DNA from: CAG-390 sp964590755
Lineage (GTDB): Bacteria; Bacillota; Clostridia; Oscillospirales; CAG-272
Length of the DNA stretch: 11,925 nucleotides
Direction of reading: 5' to 3'
Assembly (NCBI GenBank): GCA_964590755.1
Contig: CAZPYK010000048.1
Span: 1-11,925 of the forward strand
This document shows, piece by piece, positions 1-8,600 of the stretch (its first letter is position 1; each line of letters begins with the position of its first letter). The notes under the pieces are model-generated. The model was not told the DNA's origin, ran no database searches, and was given only the letters and a program-made list of their open reading frames with translations. A program made the position numbers and the translations under genes.

Positions 1-1
1 T

Positions 2-583
2 ATATATGTACTCAAAGCGGTAGCCCTCGTCGCCGCAACTCTGATCATCGGTCGGTTGATGTGCTACTTCATGCGCAAGCGAAATTTCCAATTCAAGCCG
101 CGAACCGTGTGTGCGGTACTGACCGCGATCACGGTATTGCTGTATCTGTTCGGTGGCTTGTCGCTTTGGACGGTCAAGGGAATCGTGTTCGCGCTGATCC
201 TGCTGTACGCTTCGGCTCAGGACAGTTCGACGCATGAGGCGGATGACTTTCTGTGGGTGATGCTTGCCATATTGTCGCTTGTGAATTTTGAAGAAGTCGG
301 CATTGGTTCTATGATCTTCGGCGCGCTTGCCGTGTTCCTGCCGCAAATGTTCGTCGCCGTGTTCTTGAAAAAGGGCGGCATCGGCGGCGCGGATATTAAA
401 CTCTCCACCGCCGCCGCGCTGTCCCTCGGCTTTTACGGCGGCGTGATCGGGCATTGCCTCGGACTGCTTTTCGCCGTGACCGCGCAGCTATTGAAATATA
501 GAAAGAACAAGCAAAAGCGCGGCGAACCGTTTGCGCTGCTGCCGTATCTGTCAGCCGGTCTGATGATCGGATATTTTATTTGA
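2..583 (+). CDS. Prepilin peptidase, A24 (TadV/CpaA-like) family, 5' partial
   Basis: This is an integral membrane aspartic peptidase expected to cleave the leader of Tad/Flp-type prepilins in the cytoplasmic membrane. The frame is open from base 2, so the true start probably lies upstream; the TTG/ATG at 56/59 would begin inside a membrane segment. The visible part has several hydrophobic segments. It carries the two aspartates expected of A24 peptidases: one in QDSSTHEADD (visible residue 74) and one in the GGAD motif (visible residue 131), a variant of GxGD. There is no room for the N-terminal methylase domain of PilD-type enzymes, so it is the short TadV/CpaA type. It ends at TGA 581-583, 16 bases before the CpaB-like gene, and is probably the first visible gene of the pilus operon. 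The family call is firm; its specific substrate is not in the window. Confidence 0.85.
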   Translation: MYVLKAVALVAATLIIGRLMCYFMRKRNFQFKPRTVCAVLTAITVLLYLFGGLSLWTVKGIVFALILLYASAQDSSTHEADDFLWVMLAILSLVNFEEVGIGSMIFGALAVFLPQMFVAVFLKKGGIGGADIKLSTAAALSLGFYGGVIGHCLGLLFAVTAQLLKYRKNKQKRGEPFALLPYLSAGLMIGYFI

Positions 584-599
584 ATGGAGGAAAAAGAAC

Positions 600-1418
600 A
601 TGAGTTTTGGAAATTTCGGTGCAAAGCCGATGAAAACGCCCAAAGCACCCAAAGCGCCGAGAGCGTCCGGTAAAAAGCCGTTCTCGTCCCGAACGGTCAT
701 CGGTATTGTCTGCGTTTTGCTTGCCTTGCTGATCACCTTCGGCGTCGCGCCCTTGGTCAATCGCTTTACCGACCAAAAGGTGGACATCGTGCGACTCAAA
801 TCCGACGTTCCGCGCGGTCAGATCATCACGGCGGACTGCCTTGAGATCGTCAACGTCGGTTCGTACAACCTGCCGAGCAACGTCATTAAGGATGGAAATG
901 CGGTCGTCGGCAAGTACGCCGCGACAGACCTGTACGCGGGAGATTATCTTTTTGATGCCAAATTGACTTTGGATAACAAACGTGCGGACGACGTGCTGCT
1001 CGGTCTCGGCGGGGACAAGGTCGCCATCTCGGTGAACGTGTCGAGCTTCGCCGCGGGACTGTCGGACAAGTTGGAGAACGGCGACATCGTGTCGGCTATC
1101 ATCTACGACAAGGATATGTACACATCCTACACGCCCGCCGAACTGAAATATATCAAGGTCATCACCACGACCACGAGCGACGGCATCGACAAGGACGAGA
1201 TCGCCGAGGGCGGCACGGCGGCGACCGTGACGGTGTTGGTCACGCCCGAGCAGGCGGAACTGTTGGCGCAGTACGATGCGGTCACGACCATCCATTTTGC
1301 GCTTGTTTATCGCGGCGACGCGGACAAAGCCGACGCTTATATCAAGGTGCAGGATGATTATTTGAAAACTCATCCCATTGACAATGAACCGAGCGAGACG
1401 GAGGCGGACAATGGGTAA
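600..1418 (+). CDS. cpaB: CpaB/RcpC-like Flp pilus assembly protein with SAF domain
   Basis: This 272-residue protein has a basic, Lys/Pro-rich N-terminal tail (residues 1-31), one membrane segment (about 32-52), and an extracytoplasmic part that starts with a SAF domain (about 61-122, with the VPRGQIITADCLE stretch). In Tad systems CpaB/RcpC proteins act in pilus assembly on the outer face of the inner membrane, and SAF domains may bind cell-wall glycans. The start is supported by GGAGG at 586-590, nine bases upstream of ATG 600. Its end overlaps the next gene by 8 bases, which implies translational coupling. The acidic C-terminal tail (NEPSETEADNG) is not conserved in the family as far as I know. 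The SAF/CpaB assignment is based on pattern and position in the operon. Confidence 0.8.
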   Translation: MSFGNFGAKPMKTPKAPKAPRASGKKPFSSRTVIGIVCVLLALLITFGVAPLVNRFTDQKVDIVRLKSDVPRGQIITADCLEIVNVGSYNLPSNVIKDGNAVVGKYAATDLYAGDYLFDAKLTLDNKRADDVLLGLGGDKVAISVNVSSFAAGLSDKLENGDIVSAIIYDKDMYTSYTPAELKYIKVITTTTSDGIDKDEIAEGGTAATVTVLVTPEQAELLAQYDAVTTIHFALVYRGDADKADAYIKVQDDYLKTHPIDNEPSETEADNG

Positions 1419-2151
1419 ATTGATCGCGGTATGGGGCGCACCGAGCAGCGGAAAGACGGCTTTCTCGGTCAAGCTCGCGGAAGCCCTCTATGATCGCTCC
1501 CGCGGAAAAAGTGCCGTGGTCGTGGTATTTACCGATATTGTCACGCCGACCGTTCCGGTCATCTTTCCCAACTTTCGCTCGGAAGATGTGTATTCGGTGG
1601 GGACGATCCTATCCAAGCCGGATTTCTTTGCCGATGACGTCGTTTCCAACATGGTCATGACCAAAGACCGCATGAATCTCGGCTATCTCGGGTACAAGGA
1701 CAGCGAAAACATCCACAGTTATCCCGAGTACACCGAGGAAAAGGCGAAATATCTGTACGACGTGCTGGTCGGCATTGCGGACTACGTGATCGTGGATTGT
1801 ATGTCGATGCCGGACGCGAACAATTTGACGAAAGTGGCGCTTGAGAACGCCGATCAAGTTGTCCGTCTGTCCACACCCGACCTCAAATGCCTCAGCTTTC
1901 AGATGTCGCAACTCAAGACCTTTGCGTCACGCGGGTATCTGCGAGAGAACGACGTGGCGGTGATGAACATTCCGCGCGCGGAATTCAATCTTGCCGCCGC
2001 AGACGCGCGGGCGCACCTCGGCAAGATCGCGTTCACGCTCCCGTACTGCGCCGCGCTCACCGAGCAGTATATGGAAGGGTGTTTGTACGAGCCGCTGAAG
2101 GACAGAAAGTTTATGCAGACGGTCAAAGCAATTGCAGAGAGGCTGGTGTAA
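1411..2151 (+). CDS. TadZ/CpaE-like P-loop ATPase
   Basis: This 246-residue cytoplasmic ATPase is expected to localise or organise the Tad pilus machine, as TadZ/CpaE proteins of the ParA/MinD group do. ATG 1411 is chosen because GGAGG at 1400-1404 lies six bases upstream, and the product then begins MGKLIAVWGAPSSGKT with the P-loop in its normal N-terminal place (residues 9-16). An upstream ATG at 1378 would add 11 residues with no purpose. A Walker B-like strand YVIVDC is at about 125-130, with D129. The P-loop lacks the extra lysine of the deviant ParA/MinD motif (KGGxGKT), so the ParA kinship is less certain than the operon position suggests. It overlaps cpaB by 8 bases and ends two bases before the CpaF-like gene. 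Confidence 0.75.
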   Translation: MGKLIAVWGAPSSGKTAFSVKLAEALYDRSRGKSAVVVVFTDIVTPTVPVIFPNFRSEDVYSVGTILSKPDFFADDVVSNMVMTKDRMNLGYLGYKDSENIHSYPEYTEEKAKYLYDVLVGIADYVIVDCMSMPDANNLTKVALENADQVVRLSTPDLKCLSFQMSQLKTFASRGYLRENDVAVMNIPRAEFNLAAADARAHLGKIAFTLPYCAALTEQYMEGCLYEPLKDRKFMQTVKAIAERLV

Positions 2152-2153
2152 GT

Positions 2154-3479
2154 ATGGCACAAATTGAACTTTCTTCACTTGTCAATCTGACGCAGAGCTA
2201 TATCGCCAAGAATTACGCCACGGCACTCATCGACAAGAGTAAAACGGCGGAACTGCGGGCGTATATCGGGAAATATCTCTATGATACCGGTTATTCGGTC
2301 GCGGGATACGACACGAAAGCCTTGGTAGACCGCCTTTTCACCGAAATGGCGGAGTACTCGATCCTCACAAAATACCTGTCGGATCCCGATTTGGAAGAGA
2401 TCAACATCAACGGGTGGGACGATGTAGCACTCACGCATTTGGACGGCAGGATCGAAAAGGCAGAGGAACATTTCTTTTCACCGCAGCACGCCATAGATGT
2501 TGTCAAGAAACTATTGCAACATTCCGGCATGATCATCGACAACGCCGCGCCCATCGCGCAGGGACATTTGCCCAACAATACCCGTATCACCGCGCTGAAA
2601 GAACCCATCGTGGACGCCGACCGCGGGATCGCGGTCTCGGTTCGTATGTTGCACCCGGCGAGAGTGGATAGGGAAAACCTGTTGCACACCGAGTCGCTGA
2701 CGGAAGATATGCTTTCGTTTCTTGAAACTTGTCTGCGTTACGGCGTGTCGTTCGTGGTCGCGGGACGCACGAGTTCGGGCAAAACTACGCTTTTGAACTC
2801 ACTTCTCGGTTCCATCCCCGACAGCAAGCGTATCTACACGATCGAAAGCGGCGCGCGAGAACTTTCTCTCGTCAAACGAGACGAGCAGGGCAGGGTGATC
2901 AACAACGTGGTGCACACGCTGTCGCGCCCGTCCGACAAGGATATTTACGACATCTCGCAGGAGGACTTGGTGATGGCGGCACTTCGTTTTGATCCCGATG
3001 TGATCTGCGTGGGCGAGATGCGCGACGCCGAAGCCCATTCCGCGGTCGAGGCAAGCTCCACCGACCACACGGTCGTCACCACGGTGCACGGCGGCGGTGG
3101 CAGATTTGCGCACAGACGAATCGCCTTTTTGTCGCAACGCCGTTTTCCGATCGACATGAAAATATCCATGCAGCAAGCCGCGCTTGCCTTTCCCATCGTG
3201 GTGTTCGCGCATAAGCTGGAGGACAACAGCCGAAAGGTGATGGACATTTCCGAGTGCATCGTCCACGACGACGGCGAATTGGAGTATCACACGCTCTACC
3301 GTTATAAAATTCACAGCAACGAGTATGTGAACGGGCATTTTCACATTGTCGGGGAGTTCGTGCAGGAGAACAGCCCGTCGGAATTTCTGCGTTCCAAACT
3401 GATGCGCGGCGGTATTCCGCAGGAACTTCTCAAAAGATTTGAAATCAAAACCGACAGAGGGGAGGTATCAACCGTATGA
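2154..3479 (+). CDS. cpaF: CpaF/TadA-type secretion ATPase (VirB11-like, GspE family)
   Basis: This 441-residue hexameric-type ATPase is expected to power pilus assembly or secretion at the inner face of the membrane. Visible motifs are an N-terminal domain with SDPDLEEININGWDDVAL, Walker A GRTSSGKT (residues 204-211), Walker B VICVGEMRD with E288, and the His box around TTVH (H312). The His box is followed by an unusual run of four glycines (313-316), where relatives usually have small polar residues. ATG 2154 is chosen because it follows the previous stop by two bases and gives a typical length. The frame is open further upstream to 1887, but that stretch is antiparallel noise inside tadZ. 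The ribosome site (GAGAGG near 2136-2141) is weak, so translation may be coupled to tadZ. The stop overlaps the start of tadB (ATGA). Confidence 0.9.
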   Translation: MAQIELSSLVNLTQSYIAKNYATALIDKSKTAELRAYIGKYLYDTGYSVAGYDTKALVDRLFTEMAEYSILTKYLSDPDLEEININGWDDVALTHLDGRIEKAEEHFFSPQHAIDVVKKLLQHSGMIIDNAAPIAQGHLPNNTRITALKEPIVDADRGIAVSVRMLHPARVDRENLLHTESLTEDMLSFLETCLRYGVSFVVAGRTSSGKTTLLNSLLGSIPDSKRIYTIESGARELSLVKRDEQGRVINNVVHTLSRPSDKDIYDISQEDLVMAALRFDPDVICVGEMRDAEAHSAVEASSTDHTVVTTVHGGGGRFAHRRIAFLSQRRFPIDMKISMQQAALAFPIVVFAHKLEDNSRKVMDISECIVHDDGELEYHTLYRYKIHSNEYVNGHFHIVGEFVQENSPSEFLRSKLMRGGIPQELLKRFEIKTDRGEVSTV

Positions 3480-4402
3480 CAGCACTTTATATCATCGGCT
3501 TTGTTCTGCTCGTTGTGGCGACGGTGGCACTTTTGGGACTGACGCCCGAGCAGATCAACAAAGACGTCAACGCTCTGTTTCATAAACAGCAGACGCTGAA
3601 AGATCAAGCACTGACCGCGCGGGGCAAGAAAAAGAAGAATCGTATCTTGCTTGAATTGGAGCGTATGCGCCGCGCCTTGCAGGAAACGGGCAAGGAAAAG
3701 CAGTTCTCACTTGCCTGTGCGGCGGCGCTGCTGCTCATGGTGGCAGGTTGTATCGTGGCAATTGCTATCGACAATATGTTCCTCATCCCCGTGCTCGCGG
3801 TCGCCTTTGCGCTGATCCCGTTTGCGTACCTTGCCAAGACCATTTCGGCATACGAAACGCAGGTGCGGCAGGAGCTTGAAACGGCGCTGTCCATCATCAC
3901 GACCTCGTATATCCGCAGCGACAATTTCGTCAGCGCGGTGCAGGAGAATCTGGCGTATCTCAAACCGCCCGTCAAGGGGATTTTTGAGAGCTTTATCGCC
4001 GAGGCAACGGTCATCTCGCCCGACATTCGCCAAGCCATCCACAACCTCAAAGAGAAGGTCAAGAACAGCATTTTCGAGGAATGGTGCGACACGCTGATCG
4101 CTTGTCAGAACGACCGAACCTTAAAGGATACACTTATGCCGGTCGTTTCCAAGCTGACCGATGTGCGTCTGGTGAACAACAGCTTAAAAACCATGCTTTC
4201 GGAAACGCGCCGCGAATATTGGATGATGGTCTGCATGGTGGTGGCGAACATTCCGCTGCTGTACTGCATCAACCGCGATTGGTACGACGCGCTGATGAAT
4301 ACCACCTTCGGCAAGATCGTTCTTGCCGTCTGCGGCGTGGTCATCATTCTGACCGCCATCCGCATGAACAAGCTGACAAAGCCCATTGAATACAAACGCT
4401 AA
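3476..4402 (+). CDS. tadB: TadB-like type II secretion system F-domain protein
   Basis: This 308-residue inner-membrane platform protein of the Tad pilus is thought to work with TadA and TadC. It has a membrane segment at the extreme N-terminus (about 5-22), a charged cytoplasmic stretch rich in Lys/Arg, paired membrane segments at about 78-119, a T2SSF-like helical cytoplasmic domain (about 130-240), and two further membrane segments near the C-terminus. The start codon overlaps the cpaF stop by four bases, with GGGGAGG at 3459-3465 about ten bases upstream. The gene is intact and ends 15 bases before tadC. The order cpaF-tadB-tadC is the standard Tad order. Confidence 0.85.
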   Translation: MTALYIIGFVLLVVATVALLGLTPEQINKDVNALFHKQQTLKDQALTARGKKKKNRILLELERMRRALQETGKEKQFSLACAAALLLMVAGCIVAIAIDNMFLIPVLAVAFALIPFAYLAKTISAYETQVRQELETALSIITTSYIRSDNFVSAVQENLAYLKPPVKGIFESFIAEATVISPDIRQAIHNLKEKVKNSIFEEWCDTLIACQNDRTLKDTLMPVVSKLTDVRLVNNSLKTMLSETRREYWMMVCMVVANIPLLYCINRDWYDALMNTTFGKIVLAVCGVVIILTAIRMNKLTKPIEYKR

Positions 4403-4417
4403 AGGGAGGACAACAGA

Positions 4418-4864
4418 ATGATTATTTTACAAATTCTCATCGGTCTCTTTGCGGCGGTGGGTATTGGGTGCGTTTTAGCGGACGTTCTGAAAGTGCCGAC
4501 CATGAAAGCGTCCAAGGCGGCGAACAACCTCGGCAAAAAGGGTGACAAGAAAACGAGTATTATTGAAATCTATCTCAAAGAGTTTGCGACCAAACTCTCT
4601 GAGAAACTGAAACTCAACGAATACAAAAAAGCGCAGTTGGAAGCAGACCTCAGAACGGCGGGCATGGATATGACGCCCGAACTGTATGTGTCCAACGCCA
4701 TCGTCAAAGCGGTGGCTATCGGACTTCTGGCGATCCCCGCGTTTCTGATCGTCAAGATCCTCGGCTTGTTTATCGTTTTTATTGCCGTTGTCGTGTACCA
4801 CGTCGATAGACTTATTCTCAAGCAGCTTTTTGTAATCGGTGTAAACAGCGACTTACTTAAATAA
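4418..4864 (+). CDS. tadC: TadC-like T2SSF protein, C-terminally truncated at a sequence junction
   Basis: The gene starts at ATG 4418, eight bases after GGGAGG at 4404-4409. The first ~135 residues look like a normal TadC: an N-terminal membrane segment (about 3-24), a charged stretch containing KLKLNEYKKAQLEADLRTAG, and a hydrophobic region at about 90-128. TadC proteins normally continue for another 100-150 residues with the T2SSF cytoplasmic domain and two final membrane helices. Here the frame ends at residue 148 after a tail (KQLFVIGVNSDLLK) that does not resemble the family, and none of the + frames beyond it continue the domain. The break falls at about 4818-4830, where composition also becomes AT-rich. 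The last 12 bases overlap tail-to-tail with the lipoprotein gene. It is probably a non-functional remnant. Confidence 0.75.
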   Translation: MIILQILIGLFAAVGIGCVLADVLKVPTMKASKAANNLGKKGDKKTSIIEIYLKEFATKLSEKLKLNEYKKAQLEADLRTAGMDMTPELYVSNAIVKAVAIGLLAIPAFLIVKILGLFIVFIAVVVYHVDRLILKQLFVIGVNSDLLK

Positions 4865-5587
4865 TTCTACAAGTTCTTGTTTGATTGGAAGCCAATTTTG
4901 AATCCATTCACCATCATCGGAATCATCAGGAGTGTAGAATGTAATGTAATATGTGTCATTTTGTTTGAACAGACCACTATCCCATGCAAGGTTTTCATAA
5001 TTTTCAAAAACAACTCTCACATGAAGGCTTTCGAGCACCTCGTAAATACCTCCCGATATACCGCTTTTTCTGTAATTGTTTGTTTCAATACAGTCAATTA
5101 TATGATTTTGAAAAGTGATAGCATCATTGTCATCTATCGAAGCAACGATCTCGCCTACCATTTTCTCGCCCAAAGCCCTTTTATCTGATCCATCCAAATT
5201 CTTTGATTGAGAATATAATAGTACTGATTTTATTTTATATGACAAAATCTCTTGCCGCGGTATATCCGAGTTGTATTTGTTTTTAACTATCTTATATGAA
5301 AACGGAGCAAACATGATAGCCTCGTCAAGCAACAAATAGCGATCGATAGGTACATCCTTGATTGCGTAATAGCTTGCATACCCACCGGGTACATCAATTT
5401 TTCCGATATCATTGTCTGCAGAAACAGTGTAAATCAAGTTTGGGTCTGCCTCAATATAATTTTTATTGCAATATTCCAAGGTATACATTTTCGGATACTC
5501 AACTATATTGTCATCATGTTTGTTACAAGCTGTGACAAGCATCACAAGAATCGAAAAACACAAAAATATAGAAATAAGGTTCTTCAT
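4853..5587 (-). CDS. Putative lipoprotein, unknown function
   Basis: This 244-residue protein has a typical lipoprotein signal: basic start, hydrophobic core, and lipobox LVTAC with the modified cysteine at residue 21. It should be anchored on the outer face of the membrane. I do not recognise the mature domain, which is acidic and tyrosine-rich, with the motif DDSDDGEWIQNWLPIKQELVE near the C-terminus. It begins 29 bases after the lipase stop on the same strand, with a weak purine-rich ribosome site (TGAAGAA), so it is probably co-transcribed with the lipase. Both this gene and the lipase domain are strongly AT-rich. Possible roles are an immunity or chaperone partner of the lipase, or an unrelated surface protein; neither can be decided here. 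Confidence 0.75.
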   Translation of the reverse strand: MKNLISIFLCFSILVMLVTACNKHDDNIVEYPKMYTLEYCNKNYIEADPNLIYTVSADNDIGKIDVPGGYASYYAIKDVPIDRYLLLDEAIMFAPFSYKIVKNKYNSDIPRQEILSYKIKSVLLYSQSKNLDGSDKRALGEKMVGEIVASIDDNDAITFQNHIIDCIETNNYRKSGISGGIYEVLESLHVRVVFENYENLAWDSGLFKQNDTYYITFYTPDDSDDGEWIQNWLPIKQELVELFK

Positions 5588-5616
5588 TAATTTATTATTT
5601 CTTCAATATGTATATG

Positions 5617-8600
5617 TTATGAAATATTTTGCATCCACTGATCAATCACCGTAGAAATCATAACAAGCGACATATGGTCTCCGGAGAAACTTAAACATTT
5701 TGTAGGGTATCTATTTGCCAATGTACTGCTCGTGGTTAACACAAGGAAATCTCCATAATTAGTAGTTTCATCTACCTCGAGTCCTGCTACATATGATGTA
5801 CTTGAAACGACTTGATAAAATTTAAGATGTGATATGGTAGCAACTGAATTATTTAAACAATGATAATATCGTGCATCTACATAAGAAGACACATGGTTCC
5901 CGGAAATAAAAGTCGTATTATGAAATGCTTCCGCAATTGCCATAAGATTAGAATCAAAATCATCGAAATATCCGGTTAAAATGCTTTTGGTAGCAGCATA
6001 TGTACTGCATTCCGTGAGCGTGGTTTCTCCACCTATAATAATAGTTGTGAAGCTCTCAGACATGTATGCCGCCCCTGTTAATTGAAAATAGTATGCACTT
6101 GGAAACAGCTCATAAATGCTTACATAATTACATATAAGATTTTTTATTGGGTCTGCAATATCTGTTATTAGCTTATAAACACGGTTAAAATCTTCTACTG
6201 AAATTCCAAAAGTGTTAGCTATCGTGTTTTCAACAAAACTAATATCCTCATTGTACCATACATTAGCTATAGTGGGAGTTCCCAATAGTGGGCTTGCTAA
6301 ATAGAATACATGTTCCACTTTATCACGCTGTGATGCCCCCAATCCTAAGTATCCAGAAGCAACCAGTCCGCCCATGCTATGTGCAATTAGAATAACTTTA
6401 TCATAGTTGTGATATTCTATATACTCGTCTAATTTTGAAGCAGAAACAGCGTTTGACAATCTCCAATCATACGAAAACATATCAATTGAATATTCACCGG
6501 AATAAGTAGCAACTAATTTATTATATAGGGTGAGATATGCATCTCCGGTACCACAGTGGTTTCCTATTCTGGTTGATGGGTCTGCACTTCTATATTCTTT
6601 CACACAAACATCATACTTTGAAGATCCGGTATCATTGCACGACATTGAATCGGACCATGCATTAAACAAGCGCACAGCGCTTGGGATGTTTTTCAATCCA
6701 TCCCACCAATTGGAAGGGATAAGATCTTGCACTGTATCGCCATCTTGATAACTAGCAAGACCATTTAGTATTTCCTTGGAGAACAAGGGCATATCCTTTT
6801 CGAAATAAGGATTTCCGTTTCCCACAAATAGTTCAGAACCTAAAATTCCCGGTATGATAATTATTGCATTATTATTCACTTTAATAGTGAACGAATCCGT
6901 TAGACCGGTTGTCTTATGCACCGCGGTAACGGAAGCGGTGCCAACACTCCGACCGGTAAACTTTTTCGTGTTTGAATCATATGATACATAATCCGTCCCC
7001 GAAGTAATGGTATAATCAAAATCGGTATAAGATGCCCAAGTGGCGTTAGCGGGCTTTTTGTTGACAGAGGGTGCTTTGGATTCTCCGACATCAATCGCCA
7101 TATCATCAAACGAGAAGGCAATGCCCAGTTCAACGTAATAATCCTCATCCGCCACGCGCCAAACCTGCTTGCTATATGCGTCGGTTCCGGGCGTGGCAGG
7201 AGTCGCGAGCTTAACGGTTGAGGGGTTTGCGCTCTCGCCGCAATCGGTCAAACACATGCCCGATGCTTTGTGTTGAATTATGCATCCGCCGCCCGACGCT
7301 ATCCTGATCGACCATTTGAAATTTTCCTCGATCGTTTCGGAATCGCTGATGTAGATCCTTACGTTGCTTCCGTCGACGGCACTCGTCGGCGCAAGATAAT
7401 AACGAGGCATATCCGATCTTTGAATGGTGCAATAACCGTCTCCCAAATTAACTATCTTCCATTTTACGGTGCTTTCTCCGAGAGAGGCCTGTCTGCCGCA
7501 CATGCTGTTCACCGAAATTCCGGATGCACGATGCAAATAACGTCCCGAATAGCTGTTTCCCAAGAAGTAATTGCCGGTTTCGACATTGGATCTTGAATTT
7601 GAAGTGTCCATGGGGGTGTCATTGTTATCACAAATATACCATTGTTGATAAGCATTCTCATCCTCATGCGCTTTGACAAATATATTTCCCGGCGAGGTTG
7701 ACGACGTTCCCGAGTTTGTTCCGTCATTGATACCGCATACCGTCAATGTTAACGACATATTCGCCTGCGGAACGATTTTGAACAAATTATATTCAACAGG
7801 AACTATCAACCATTCTTGCGCCATAGAGTCTGTCGCAGAAGAAAGCCGCACATTCATGTTAGCGGCGAGCTCCCCGCCATTGCGATCAATGCCGGCGACT
7901 TTATCCGTGCCGGACGAAGAGCTCAGCGATCTCAGCAGATATCCTCCGGTGCCGGAAACATACTCTAATCTGAACTTTTGAGATGCCGTCGCCGCACCGC
8001 TCTCGTTCGAAATTTGATATATATTGGAATTGTTCGCCGGATCGGTGCCGTTTACCGACATATATGCAGCGCTGCCGCTGTTTATAAAAGAATATATTCC
8101 TCCGTTTACCATTCCCGCCGGTAATGCATACCCATATTTTACAACAAACATCGGGCGTGAGGATGGAGCGGTATATTCCGAACTAAAGAAAGGAGGGGCG
8201 TGGGTGGTGTCTGTCGCATCATCATAACCGATCACAAAATCGCCTTGATAAGCGTAACCGTTTTCATCATCGAATTTTTTGTCGGCATACATTTCATAAA
8301 TGTGCGCCGTGACATCAAAAGTTATCGTTGTATCATCATAATCTATTGCCGAATATGATGTGTAGGAAAAGTAATCTCCGGTTGTCAAAGAATAATCATA
8401 TTCGTACAACTCCAAGGGGGAGTCAAAATAGTCCGCCTTCAGTTCAACATAGTCTGTTGCGGCAGATGACATAGTAAGAGACAGCGAGGCATAAATAATC
8501 GGCATGGAACTGTCAATATTCGGCAATTTCGTTATTCTTACAATTGCATTTCGTTTATTACCGCCATTTCGGGTAATATACAAATACTGCTCGCTGCTGT

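Noticed and set aside
1378..1410. Alternative ATG start of the TadZ-like gene
   Set aside because: It would add an Arg-rich tail (MTMNRARRRRT) before the P-loop. The GGAGG site serves ATG 1411.
576..1472. 298-codon open frame on the - strand opposite the CpaB-like gene
   Set aside because: It is Arg/Val/Asp-rich antisense of a GC-rich gene with a good ribosome site and SAF motif on the + strand. It has no recognisable domain.
1887..2153. Upstream extension of the CpaF-like frame
   Set aside because: It is open by chance inside tadZ, and its Arg/Cys-rich residues do not resemble the family. ATG 2154 gives the normal N-terminus.
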